In this document: in pieces, positions 10,513-21,695 of the stretch
Position numbering within the stretch: the stretch's first letter is position 1
How the letters are laid out: each line of letters begins with the position of its first letter
NCBI GenBank assembly: GCA_023548195.1
Contig: JAJHZJ010000577.1
Location: 798,574-862,573 of the forward strand
DNA from: Bettongia penicillata ogilbyi
Lineage: Eukaryota; Chordata; Mammalia; Diprotodontia; Potoroidae
Direction: 5' to 3'
Length of the DNA stretch: 64,000 bases
Notes under the pieces: model-generated
Database searches by the model: none
Seen by the model: the letters and a program-made list of their open reading frames with translations, nothing else
What the model was told of the DNA's origin: nothing
Position numbers and translations under genes: made by a program

Positions 10513-10567
10513 ATAAAATAATTTTTTTAATTTACAACATAAATTGTTTGACAAACTTAAAAAACAC

Positions 10568-10667
10568 TACAAGTTGTTCTAAAAGTCTTTGTGAGGTTCT
10601 TAACTTTAATAGTTTAAGAATAACTTAAGTAATGAAAATTTCACTAAAAGCTTTTGGAATACTTGTA
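10568..10667. mobile_element. Small palindromic mariner-like MITE
   Basis: A 100-bp segment with imperfect terminal inverted repeats: tacaagttgttctaaaagt at the left and, on the other strand from the right end, tacaagtattccaaaagct. The interior is itself loosely palindromic (ttaactttaatagtttaag). The ends resemble mariner/Tc1 termini of the 'cagggtgttccaaaagt' type. The flanks are AT-rich, so a TA target duplication cannot be told from background. Confidence 0.5.
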
Positions 10668-10669
10668 TT

Positions 10670-13600
10670 TAAATTTTATTTAAAACATTATATTAATTGC
10701 ACCATTTCTACTGGATTTGGGTGTTAGGGGAAGTCAGTTCAAAGTCACAGCATGTCAGCTCAAATCAGTTTCTAAATCCTTAAATAACATTGTTATCTAT
10801 AGGAAAAGTACAGTAATAAGAGGCAAGAGACTCCTCAGTGAGAGTCTTGGGAACTCCCTAAACAGGTGAAATCATAGGTCTTTTGTGAATTTACATTATG
10901 TTCCAGGGGTGGAGGAGGGTGGGATTATAAGTAGAACTAGTCAATGATTTCTACTTATTAACCTCTCCCCCAACCTCTCATCCTCCCACTGCTGATGCAT
11001 TCCTTAGATGGGTTACCCGGTATAGAGTTCCTTGTCTTCTCTGAGAAGCAATCAAGGTGTCTCTAATTCTTTCTCTCTGAGCTTGAAAACCTCAGCCAGA
11101 GACAGCGCTGTCAAGACACTTTAGTACTAAATCTTCCTTCTCCCTGTGCTTCTCTTAAATTGCATTTACAAAAAAGAACATCCTAATAAACAAGGAACTT
11201 TGATTAACACTGCTTATCTATTTATTTAGTCGTTTATTTGTTTATCTATCCATTCATTTATTTATTTATATTTATTTATAAGGACAATGTTTAATTGAAG
11301 AAAAACAAATTGACTTTCCCTGTTCTGTAAACATGCTGGAAAGAAAGGCCTCTGGACTTCCTTGACTAAGCCTAAGGGGAAAGGAAAACTACCATCTTGG
11401 GGTATGTAGTGGGAGGTTTGAGGGGGTGGGGTGTTTCGGCAGTGAGTCTTCTCACTCCTCATATCTGATTAGAACAATAGTTTCATTCTCAAATCATCTG
11501 TTTACTCCTTAAGTTGGCTGCTTCTACCTACACTACCAGTCTCACTTTCATACAACTCACATCTCCTCTTCTAACCCCATGCTTTTTTGCTAAGAAAAGA
11601 AATGCTTGACCTTGAACTGAACTTGAATTCCACTAGAACCTTGATTCTGAGGCCAGCCACCTCACAGACAGAATATAGAAGAACTGGGGAAGCCAAGGGC
11701 TTTTAAGTTTTCTCCTTTCAACAACTCTTCTTGGTAAAGGGCTGGGACTCCTCAATGAGAAATCTCCCCTTACTATATAGTGATTATCCAGTATAGTTCC
11801 TAAATCTTCACATTTGTATGCTAGGTCATAATGAGACAGTGACAAATTACTCAATAGTCACCAAAGAAGCCTGGGATTCAAGGTACTCCAGTGTTTTTCA
11901 TCTCTAAATCTCCTTGCTCAATGCAAAAAGTAGGCTAAAAAAAAATGGACTAGGGAAAAATCTGTTGTGTCTGGTAATAGGTCAGTTACTTTCCTGACCT
12001 ATTCAAATGCAAATGAGCTCCTTAAAGCCTCATTTCTTTCATAAGCCCACTCCAAATTTTACATCCACTACAAAATACAAAATACACTCAACTAAGAAAG
12101 GGGTTCCATTTTACAAGGTGAAAATGTAGCCAGAATGAGGTAAACAACTTTGTGTAGTGCCAATGTGATATTTACAGTACCTATAGCAATCATGAATATA
12201 CAGGCACAATTCTGAATTGTGAAATACCATACACTCTACATACAGAAGACAGAACCAAGATATTTATTTCCAACCCCAGAAATTCAAATACATCATAATC
12301 TATACACAATAACAATGCAGAGAACAATACTAGCCCCAAGCCTTCCCCCTGCTCGGCTTCCCACAGACCAGCTTCCTTAAACAAATCACAAACAGGATCC
12401 CTTAAACAAAATGCCCTTCTCTCACTCACAGTCAGCTGCAGGCTTGCCTTCGTCTTTCAGTTCTCACTGCTGTGACCAATTTCCCCTTAGCTTTGCTCTA
12501 GCTCTGCCTCTTCCTGTTCTACCCTTCCTGCTCCACCCCTTCAGCAAACTCCTCGCTCCACAGATTCAAGCTTACATGTGACCCAGGCAGGTTACATGGG
12601 TCTATTAATAAATGGGAAAGGTCTTCCCATTTAAGTTACCATTACATTCTGTGTCTCTGTCTCTCTCTCTTTCCTGCCCACCTAAATTTATACAATGTAT
12701 ACATATATACGTATGGAGAGGTAGAGGAGGAGAGACAGAGACAGAAAGACAGAGAGAATTTTGGACTTCATTTTTTTTATTTCAAATCAAATCAAAAAAT
12801 GTGATTTCATTGGGTTACTGAATTGTAGGTAATGAAGCTTCATCTGTCAATGAATATAGAGATACAACTGTTTTGTAACTTATATATGGTTCTGTAAAAT
12901 TTCCTGTAGCCCAGAAATTTTAAGTAACATGCCTAAACCCAGAATTGACAATAAAAACGTTGTCTATAAGTCAGGCTCTAAGTGTGATAAAGTGAAACTT
13001 CTTGGTACTGGAAGTTAGAAGACCTGTTTAGTCACTACCTGATTGTTTGTCCTTCAGTAAGTCAGTTGAAACTCTATGAGTTTCAGTTTTTTTGATAAAA
13101 TGGAAAAGCTTGATATCCAGAGTCCTGAAAAAGCTTTAAGTTTATTTTTGAAAAATTTAGTTTTGAAAGCTAATCAAAATCTGTCTGAAAACCCTCCAGG
13201 GCCAGGGATATCTTCCTCATTTGTGCAGCATTAACTTGTCTCTTCTGAGTAGGGATTTTCACATCAATTTGTATAATCCCCATTAAACACAGATTAAAGG
13301 CTTGAAATAGCAATTCAAACTTTTTTTTTTTAATGTTGAATCATTGGGAAACAATCTGACACCAGGGGACAGTGTGCTGAGCCAAATCTCTCAGTAGGTG
13401 TTGGCTTTATTTTCTTACAGCCTCTATCCCTCGTATGTCTAATAAAGCCACTTGTATACACATAAAATGGAATAGCCAAGCTGGTCATTCTAATTATCTT
13501 AACAGATTATATGGATTCTTAATTGGGATCATGACAATGCCTGAAACAACTGGTGCCACATTTGTTATTGTTGTTAAGAAAAAAAGAAATTACTCTTTTT

Positions 13601-13767
13601 TTTTTCTGTGTAAGCTCTGTTACAGTATTGGGAGAGAATTAACACCCATATAAAATCCTCTAGTACCACAGGATCAGAAGGCCCCTTATAGTACATTTAG
13701 CTTCATCTATGCTAGGGAAAGGATCTTCTTCAAAACAACATATTTAAATTTCAAAGAATGAAAAGGT
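10670..13767. other. Unassigned intergenic DNA with one weak SINE piece
   Basis: No gene is recognised. A short plus-strand MIR-like piece lies near 13005-13095 ('gaagacctgtttagtcac', 'gtaagtcagttgaaactc'). A TC-rich tract near 12645-12672 and AG-rich DNA near 12716-12755 flank an AT-rich segment. The rest is unassigned. Confidence 0.45.
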
Positions 13768-13993
13768 GAAGGTGAGAGAAGGGAACAAGCTTTTGTTAAG
13801 TGCCTACCATGTGCCAGACAAATGCTAATTGTTTTATGACATTTTTTCCTTTCATCCTCACAACAACCCTGCAATGTAGGTGGTGTTATGATCTCCAGGT
13901 GTGGAAAATGAAATAAACAGCCTCTGAACCTGGATTTGATCTCAGCTCTTGATGACTCCAAGTCCACCACTCTATCCACTGTACCACCCAGGA
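13768..13993 (-). repeat. MIR/CORE-SINE relic
   Basis: Minus-strand SINE. The plus strand reads 'gttaagtgcctaccatgtgccagac', 'catcctcacaacaaccctgcaatgtagg', 'tgaacctggatttgatctcag' and 'ccactctatccactgtaccaccc', the complement of a tRNA-like head. Confidence 0.85.
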
Positions 13994-14378
13994 CTAAACA
14001 TTATAAGATTGCTTATATAAATTTCCCTCATTGGAGACTATAGAAAATGTCCACAAAGAAGGAAGTGGATCAGTATTTTTAGGGATACCTAAAAATTCAT
14101 ATGAAACAAAACCTAGGAAAGTAGTTAGTAGCAAAATCCATGGCCTCAAATATATCCATACATATATCAACACTTTATACAATAAATAAGAATTGTAAGT
14201 CCTGATGCAGGAGTCCTTAAATTTGGGCCCATGAAAGTATGTTTCTTTTAATATGTTGATATCAGTGTCATTGGTTTCCTTTGGAATGTTATTTATTTTA
14301 TTTTACACATCTAAAAATGTTATTATTCTGATAAGAGGTTCATAGGTTTCACCGGACAGACAAAGGAGTTCATTTCAA

Positions 14379-14431
14379 ACACACACAAACATACACACAC
14401 ACACACACACACATACACATACATGCACACA
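14379..14431 (+). repeat. (CA)n microsatellite
   Basis: CA dinucleotide run with a few T interruptions. Confidence 0.95.
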
Positions 14432-14540
14432 TAGTAAGAACCTTTGTCCTTATATAATAGGGCAAATATAAGCATGTATCACTGAGTCTTGATACAGTGA
14501 AATTTATGATTAGTCTGTGGCTCTAGAAGGGTATACTGTT

Positions 14541-16600
14541 TTTTTTTTATATAGAATTTATTTATTTTTGGTTTTCAACATTCACTTCCATAAGGTTTTG
14601 AGTTATAAATTTCTCCTACTTCCTCTTCTCCTCTCTTTTCAAGATAGCATGTGATGTGATATAGGATCTACTTATACATTCATGTTAAGCAAATTTTCAC
14701 ATTAGTCATGATATTATGGAGGATTAAAATGAATGGGAGGAAACACAAAAAAAAAAGAAAGAAAGGAAAGGAAAGCAAATAGTATGCTTCCAACGGCATT
14801 CAAACTCCAAAATTCTCTCTCTGGATGTGGACGGCATTTTCCATCATGAGTCTTTTGGAATTGTCTTAGGTCCTTGAATTGATGAGAAGAGCTAAGTCTA
14901 TCAAGGTCATTATGCGGCTGTTACTGAATGTTCTCCTGGTTCTGCTTGCTTCACTCAGCATCAGTTTATATAAGTCTTTCTAGGTTTTCCTGAAGTCTGC
15001 CCTGCTCATCATTTCTTATCACATAATAGTATTCCATTACATTCATATAGTACAATTTGTTCAGTCATTCTTCAATTGATGGGCATCCCCTCAATTTCTA
15101 ATTTTTTGCCACCATAAAAAGAGCTGCAAAATAATTTTGTCCATGTGGATCCTTTTCCCTTTTTTATAATCTCTTTGGGATACAAAACTAGAAGTGGTTT
15201 TACTGGGTTGAAAGGCATGCACAGTTTTATAGCCCTTTGGGCATAGTTCCAAGTTGCTCTCCAGAGTGATTGGATCAGCTCCAAAAATATTGAATTAGTG
15301 TTCGAATTTTCCAACATCTTCTCTAACATTTGTCATTTTTCTGTTTTGTCATGTAAGCCAATCTAATAGGTGCGATATGGTATCTCAGGGTCATTTTGAT
15401 TTGCATTTCTCTAATCAACAGTGATTTAGAGTATATTTTCATATGACTATAAATAGTTTCAATTTCTTCATCTGAAAACTGCTAGTTCATATCCTTTGAT
15501 CATTGATCAATTAGGGAATGACTTGTATTTTTATAAATTTGACTCAGCTCTCAGTATATTTTAGTAAAGAGGCCTTTATCAGAGACACAAGCTATAAAAA
15601 TTGTTCCCCAGCTTTCTGCTTCTCTTCTAATCTTGGTTGCATTGACTTTGTTCTTACAAAACCTTTTCAATTTAATGTAATCAAAATCATCCATTTTGCA
15701 TTTCACAATGTTCTCTATATTGTTTGGTCATAAATTCTTCCCTTCTCCATAGATCTGACAGGTAAACTATTCCTTGCTCTCTTAGTTTGCTTATAGTATC
15801 AGTCTTTATATCTAAATCATATACCCATTTTGACTTTATCTTGGTATTGGATACAAGATGCTGATCTATGCCTAGTTTCTGCCATATTATTTTCCAGTTT
15901 TCTCATCAGGTTTTGTTAAATAGTGAGTTCTTATCCTGGGATAAAAACTGTAGTCTTTGTATTTATCAAATAATAGATTACTATGGTCATTAACAATTGT
16001 GTCTTAAATATCTAACCTATTCCACTGATCCACCACTATATTTCTTAACCAGTACCTACTTTATAATACATTTTAAGATCTGGTACAGCTAGGCCACTTT
16101 CCCTTGAATTTCTTTTCATTAATTCCCTTGATATTCTAGATCTTTTGTTCTTCCAAGTGAATTTTTTTACTGTTTTATTCCTATCTCTATGAAATAATTT
16201 TTTGGTATTTTGATTGGTATGGCACTGAATAAATAAATTGATTTAGAGGGAACTGTAATTTTTATTATATTAGCTTGGTCTACCCATGAGAAACTGATAC
16301 TTTTCCAATTATTTAGATCTGACTTTATTTCTGTGAAAAGTGTTTTGTAATTGTGTTCATATAATTCCTGGGTTCATTTTGGCAGGTACGTTTCCAAATA
16401 TTTTAAAAGATCTACAGTAACTTTAAATGTAATTTCTCTTTCTATTTCTTGCTGTTGGGTCTTATTAGTAATTATAGAAATGCCAATATTTATGTGAGTT
16501 TATTTTATATCCTGTAACTTTGCTATATGTGTTTATTATTTCAGTAATTTTTTACTTGATTCTATAGGATTCTCTAAGTGTAGATGGGTATATTTTATTC
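14541..16600 (-). mobile_element. L1 3' half (ORF2 C-terminal part plus 3' UTR), dead
   Basis: Antisense L1. Reading the minus strand, it enters ORF2 near 16600 and runs through the C-terminal part to a 3' UTR ending near 14541. The run 'gatgggcatcccctcaatttc' (15077 on) is the complement of the conserved ORF2 segment that gives EGMPIN near the C-terminus. It lines up with the left half of the longer antisense L1 at 41.7-48 kb, for example 'gtcattttgatttgcatttctctaat'. Many stops and shifts make it non-coding. The 5' end is truncated, as is usual. Confidence 0.9.
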
Positions 16601-16699
16601 AAAGAAAACAGATAGGTAAAAAATGGTGGGGAGGAGAGAAGGAAGAACAGTAAATTAATAAAGTATATCCATGTGAGGAAATCTAGGAAAAAAACAAGG

Positions 16700-17340
16700 A
16701 AACATGACAGAGAATATTGGGTTAAAAGTCAAAGGAAAGAGATATGTAAGTGACTTTTGTCATTAAAGTACATTATAGACTACCTGGACAGATATAGATG
16801 AGCAGTTTTGTTTTGATTTTGGGGGTGGGGTCAAAAGTCTGACACAGAACATAGTAGTGATTGGGGACTTCAATTATCCAGACATCTGCAGGAGTTCTCT
16901 TTCTTCTGAGAGCATCATAGCTAATAATTTCTTAACTTACCCCAGAGATAGTCTCATCCTTCAAAGGGAGAGGAAAGAACATGAAGAAATTCTATTCTAG
17001 TATTGATTCTCACTAACAAGGGGAAACTGGCTGTTGGGGTAGAAATGATGGGAACCTTGGGGGAAAGTATTCATTTCACTCTAGAGTTTGTGATAGTTCG
17101 TGTTGGGCATAGTCCAACCTGACTAAATTGTGCAATCTCATATCTCAGGGGGAGCATACCTAGGAACAAAACATTCAGAGGAAGTCAGCCCAGAAGGGAT
17201 GGAAGATGCTACAAAAATGAAATTCTGAAGACATAAACGGAAACAATTCCAAAGAGGAGAGAAAATTGGATTTGTCAGAAGAGACCAATGTGAATACACT
17301 AGGAACTCATCATGCACCTTAGATTTTAACACAATAGAAG
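16700..17340 (+). pseudogene. CR1/L3-clade LINE endonuclease relic
   Basis: The plus strand at about 16853-16900 reads VVIGDFNYPDIC, the GDFN motif of apurinic-type endonucleases followed by the N-P-D-I-C-W region typical of CR1-clade LINEs. Upstream, 'cattatagactacctggacag' fits the preceding YYRPP-like motif. Downstream, 'tgatgggaaccttgggggaaagt' fits the MGTLGESDH segment. The frame is broken by several stops and indels. This enzyme would nick target DNA for reverse transcription; here it is dead. L3-like assignment is inference from these motifs. Confidence 0.75.
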
Positions 17341-17399
17341 GACTAGGGAAGCCAATTGATGCAGAAAGGTTATTGTAAGGTAATGTTATCTTATGGCAT

Positions 17400-18265
17400 A
17401 ATATTATGGTAATATAATCTTATCTCTATTTTCTTTGTCTCATGGATTAATATATGTACATCAACTTCTATCTAACTACATGTTTGTATATGTGTATGAG
17501 TGTACATATGCATACATACATACATAGTCAATTCTCAACCTTCATGGGTTTAACTTTTGAGACTTAAAGCAATTGGTGATTTTATTAGTAACCTCATTTT
17601 CACTTTGCTGTTGACAACTGTGCACATTTGTGGCTATGTGCAGTGGAGAGGAAAAATAGAAGGCACGATGCATGGAAGTTTATATCCGAATAAAGGAAGA
17701 AAGTGTTCATGAATTCACTCTAGAAAGTACTAAAGTAACCTCTTAAGAGCACTACAAGGGAACTGGAAAAATAGAAAAGTGGCTGTTTGTGGGTAAATGA
17801 AACGATCATCAGCCCTGCCACTTGCCAGGTTTCCCAGCCGGTGCAGCATGGAGTTGTGGAGCTAATGCATGTGTTTTTCATCTGGGAACAGTTGAAACAC
17901 AGAACCAAAAGGAAAAGTAGAGATGGCAAATTGGCCCTTTCCCTTTTTTACCTGGGGATGCCTTCTGACATCATTGACCCTGTCTCTCTTCATCTTGCCC
18001 TGCATTTTCTTTCCTCCTCCTTGCTTTTTATGGGTTGTTTCATGGTTACTGTGTTGGGAAAACTGCATATTATCACAGTCAATCTTTTGTTAGGAAGAAT
18101 TGTAAGTAGAAAAAAAGTATTTTCATCAATCTCTAGTGAAAGATCATAGTTTTTTATTGTTGCAGGAATCTAACCTTTTATCTCTCATTGGTTCAATGTG
18201 TCAACACTCACATTTTTGAATTTGCACTGCTTTCTAGGAATGTTACTCCTCCCAAAGTTAAGGTT
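17400..18265. other. Unassigned intergenic DNA
   Basis: No repeat or gene recognised. A plus-strand frame of 120 codons at 17787-18149 has no recognisable domain, no conserved motif and no supporting context, so I do not call it a gene. Confidence 0.45.
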
Positions 18266-18267
18266 TG

Positions 18268-18269
<2 letters not shown>

Positions 18270-18316
<47 letters not shown>

Positions 18317-18346
18317 AAAGAGAGACAGAGAGAGACACAGAGAGAA
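18270..18346 (+). repeat. (TG)n-(GA)n microsatellite
   Basis: Pure TG run to about 18314, followed by a shorter GA-rich run. It produces spurious CVCVCV and THTHTH open frames. Confidence 0.97.
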
Positions 18347-19039
18347 ACTAATTGACAAATCTGGTCCTTTGAAAGTATTCTTAAATTCCAGACCTTTAAA
18401 AGAAATGTACAGGAAATAAAAGCAAGGCCAGATAACAATATGTAGCACGGGTCTGTAAAAATAGTGTGTGGAATGCAGAGATTGATGAGGGAAGATAATA
18501 AAAAAACATTTTTCGGGGGAGGGATGTGTATTTTTGTTGGTTTTTATGCAATATTAGAGATAATAGAATGATCAAAGGAGAGACAGAACCTTTCCTTAGG
18601 GCTGAAGGGATGAAGATATCAGCAGAAAAATAAAAAATCAGAAGTGCTTTATTGTCATTTTGTTTTTATTTTCTGGACAAAGAATGAGCATTACACTGGT
18701 CCTGACAGAACACAAATTGCTAATAGAATGCAGGCACCCCACAGAAATAAAGAGATATTAAGAAAGCACCTAACTGTCCTTAGTGACTTCAAGTCCCACA
18801 CTCAAGATGACATACATGCTTGGGTCCAAAGAAAATGGCAGATGTGACTCTTGTCACATTTCATATTTGAAGAACATGGAGAATAGAAGTACTGCAAGAC
18901 TGAGGAAGAGAAAATGTCCCCATTCTTTCCCTCACCCCTTTCCCCACTCCTCCCAAATAGGAGAGAAGATAATCTGCAAACTACACACAGTGAACTTGAT
19001 CTCATCTCCTTAAAGACACTTATCATGTGATCTCTGAGA

Positions 19040-19172
19040 ACTTACTTCCCCAGGTTGAGCATTCCAGTTTTTTTAATCACTCTTCATACAGTATGCAAAC
19101 CATTCTGATTGCCCTCCTCTGTAGTCTCATCAGTGTTTCAATGACTTTCATAAAATGTGGTACCCAAATTGT
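19040..19172 (-). repeat. CR1/L3-like LINE 3' end relic
   Basis: The plus strand 'tgattgccctcctctgtagtctcatcag...aaaatgtggtacccaaattg' matches the antisense of CR1-clade 3' regions, which typically read tgccctcctctggac and aaaatgtggtgcccagaactg. Diverged and short. Confidence 0.6.
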
Positions 19173-19282
19173 GTGTACACTTTTTGATCTAATGATACTA
19201 CTAACAGAGAGCAAAGAAGGACCTTATGTACAAAATTATTTATAGCAACTCTTTTTTTGTAGTAGCAAATAACTGAAAGGTA
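19173..19282 (+). mobile_element. Short L1 ORF2 C-terminal fragment
   Basis: The plus strand 'ttgatctaatgatactacta...atttatagcaactctttttttgtagtagcaaa' matches the L1 ORF2 region just before the EGMPIN motif, which also occurs at 57920-58025. It ends in an A-rich run beside the next half-L1. Confidence 0.65.
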
Positions 19283-20054
19283 AAAAAAAAATACAATACT
19301 AGTGAGGTACACATGTAGAGAACATGGGGCTGCAGAACCCACAAAGTGATAGAGGGAGGCAAATCCCCAGCCCAGAACAGCCTGGAAGGAAGCATCTGTA
19401 GCACTGGACTGGGAGTGGAGTGGAGTGTAGTACTGCATGGGCCTCATCAGCTCAGACAAGATGGAGCAGGACTCAGGAAACTGAATCGCTGACAGTTGTG
19501 GCAGTTTTCAGACTTCTCCACCCACAAATGCCAAAGACAGCAGAAGGTCAGTGGGAAAATTATGTGGGAACTGAGTGGGAGAAGGGCATGATCCTGCTGG
19601 AGTCCTGTCTCAGTGGAGAGAGCAGTAGCTTCCAGGTCTCTGGGCCCACAGATGGTGGGGGATAAAGTAGCTGAAACCTGAGACAATACACCCACCCCCA
19701 TCCGTGCTCCCACTGGAAAAAGAGCCCTACTTTGACAAAGAGTTAGAAAGTCAAATATTTGGCTAGAAAGATGACCAAACACAGGGGAAAAAGTCAGACT
19801 ATAGAATCTTACTTAAGTGAGAAAGAAGATCAAAACATATAACCAGAAGACAGCATGGTCAAAGCTCCTACACCCAAAGTCTCCCAAGAAAAATATGAAT
19901 TGCTCTCAAGCCATGGAAAAGCTCAAAAAGGATTTTGAAGATCAAGTAGAAGAAGTAGAGCAAAAATGGGGAAGAGAAATGAGAGTGATGCAAGAAAATC
20001 ATGAAAAAATAAGTCAACAGCTTACCATAGGATACCCAAAAAGTACTGAATAAA

Positions 20055-20060
20055 ATAACA
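20055..20060. repeat. LTR target-site duplication, left copy
   Basis: The hexamer ataaca directly precedes the LTR's TG end and is repeated exactly at 20646-20651. Confidence 0.9.
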
Positions 20061-20645
20061 TGTCCGGGGCTTACGGTCCCCGGTCGACCCTCCCGGTGAG
20101 TAGTAACCCCTCACTCTGCTTCACGCAGCTTCAGACGTCTCTGGACCCGTCCCTGGAGGCAGGAGCACGGGCGGAAACCAAGCACGAGCCAGAGTGGTAG
20201 AGGTAGAAGGTGTTTATTCAGCAGTTCACATCAGCCCAGACCCCCCGAACCCCCTCAGAGCATAGCCTTATATTCCTTATTCTTTCCAGGTTTTGCTGTC
20301 CGATTCCTGATTGGGGAGTTCAGCCTACTGTCGCCCCAGCCCCCTCCCCTTTGCCAGCCGTGCCCTATGGTGATAGGGCAGGGGTCTCTCTGGACCTTCC
20401 TTCCCCACTCGGACCATCTGCTTGGTCCTATCACAGGTGGCCAGGTGTGTTTTACTCTTACCGGGGTTCCCTCAGCACCTCCCCGAGGGCGGTATCGTGC
20501 CTTGTACATGAGCCTTTCCTGCACCCTTAGCCCGGAAGTCACGGGTGAGGCGCGTGATTGCCGGGGGGGGGGGGGGGGGGGGGGACGGGTATAGACTCCT
20601 GGCCGTTACCTCTCTGCCCAGGAGGTCTGGGGACGGCCCCTGACA
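20061..20645 (-). mobile_element. Solo LTR of an endogenous retrovirus (antisense)
   Basis: A GC- and CpG-rich 585-bp block bounded by TGTC...GACA, with matching short inverted ends (tgtccggggc and, from the other end, tgtcaggggc). It is flanked by an exact 6-bp duplication, ataaca, at 20055-20060 and 20646-20651. Removing it and one repeat rejoins the L1-type ORF1 reading. On the minus strand a TATAA (20268-20272) is followed by AATAAA (20213-20218) and GT-rich DNA, giving the U3-R-U5 order, so the LTR is sense on the minus strand. There is no internal retroviral region; the provirus was lost by LTR-LTR recombination. A 6-bp duplication is usual for class II (betaretrovirus-like) ERVs; class assignment is inference. 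Confidence 0.92.
20563..20584 (+). repeat. 22-G homopolymer in LTR U3
   Basis: An uninterrupted run of 22 G inside the solo LTR (C-run on the LTR's sense strand). Runs like this are prone to length errors in both replication and sequencing, and can form G-quadruplexes. Confidence 0.95.
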
Positions 20646-20651
20646 ATAACA
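20646..20651. repeat. LTR target-site duplication, right copy
   Basis: The hexamer ataaca directly follows the LTR's CA end and matches 20055-20060. Confidence 0.9.
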
Positions 20652-20963
20652 CTTTAAAAAATAGATTACCCAAAATGACAAAAGAGGTTCAAAAAACCAA
20701 CGATAAGAAAAATGTCTTAAAAAGCAGGATTGACCAAATGGAAAAGGTGGTCAAAAAGCTCACTGAATAAAGTAATACCTAAATTAGAATGGGGCAAATG
20801 GAAACTAATGACTTTATGAGAATCAAGACTTTATCAAATAGAATCCAAAAGTTGAAAAATAGAAGACAATGTAAAATATCTCTTTGGTAAAACAACTGAC
20901 CTGGAAAATAGATCCAGGAGAGACAATTTTAAAATTATTGGACTACTTAAAAGCCATGACCAG

Positions 20964-21037
20964 AAAAAAGTCTACACATCATCTTTCATGAAATTATCAA
21001 AAAAAAGTCTACACATCATCTTTCATGAAATTATCAA
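20964..21037 (+). repeat. 37-bp tandem duplication in ORF1 pseudogene
   Basis: Two exact adjacent copies (20964-21000 and 21001-21037) of a segment starting aaaaaagtctacacatcatc. It adds 37 bp and shifts the frame of the already decayed ORF1. Confidence 0.95.
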
Positions 21038-21581
21038 GAAAAACTTCCCTGATGTTTACCCAGAGGGTAAAATAGAAATTGAAAGAATTCATTGATCACC
21101 TCCTGAAAGAGATCTCAGAATGAAAATGGAATATTGTGGCCAAATTCCAGAGGTCTCAGGTCAAGGAGAAATTACTACAAGCAACTACAGAGAAGCAATG
21201 CTAATATTGTGGAAATACAATCAGGATAACATGAGATCTAGCAGCCTCTACATTAAGGATTGGAGGGCTTGGAATATGATATTCCAGAGGTCTAGGGATT
21301 TAGGATTAAAATCAAGAATTACCCAACAAAACTGAGTATCATATTCCAGGGGTGGGGGAAATGGAATTTCAATGAAATAGAGAAGTTTCAAACATTCTTG
21401 ATGAAAATATCAGAGTTAAATAGAAAATTTGACTTTCAAGACTCAAAAGAAGCATGAAAAGATAAACAGGAAAGAGAAATCATAACAGACTTATTAAAAT
21501 TGAACTGTTTACGTTACTACATGGAAAAATGATATTTGTAACTCATGAGACCTTGCTTAGTATTAGTGTAGTTGGGAGAAT

Positions 21582-21646
<65 letters not shown>

Positions 21647-21695
21647 GATAGATGGATGGATGGATGGATGGATGGATGGATGAATGGATAGATGG
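21582..21695 (+). repeat. (GATA)n/(GGAT)n microsatellite inside half-L1 3' UTR
   Basis: GATA units followed by GGAT units, flanked by half-L1 3' UTR ('gtagttgggagaatt' before, 'cacaggatgagttgaatg' after). The flanks match those of the CA array at 7833-7904. Confidence 0.96.

Larger units (their letters stand above)
19771..21457 (+). pseudogene. ORF1 pseudogene of the decayed half-L1
   Basis: The frame opens at an ATG (MTKH) equivalent to the MPRK start of the intact copy. Matching blocks follow: an acidic N-terminus with a stop after about ten codons, the coiled-coil segment (AMEKLKKDFEDQVEEVEQKWG near 19911), the segment after the LTR (NTLKNRLPKMTKEVQKTN near 20649), the RRM (ENRSRRDN near 20898), and the C-terminal domain (RAWNMIFQRSRDLGLKSRIT near 21265). 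It ends with a WNFNEIEKF block and a stop at 21455-21457. Several stops, shifts, a 37-bp tandem duplication and the LTR insertion make it non-functional. Its C-terminal block supports the longer reading frame for the family. Confidence 0.88.

Noticed and set aside
17787..18149. 120-codon plus-strand frame
   Set aside because: No recognisable domain and no splice or promoter context. Length alone is compatible with chance in 64 kb.
18185..18448. CVCV and THTH repeat frames
   Set aside because: They come from the TG microsatellite.
20210..20681. Several GC-rich frames within the solo LTR
   Set aside because: An LTR carries no gene of this kind here. The frames overlap on both strands and run through the poly-G tract.
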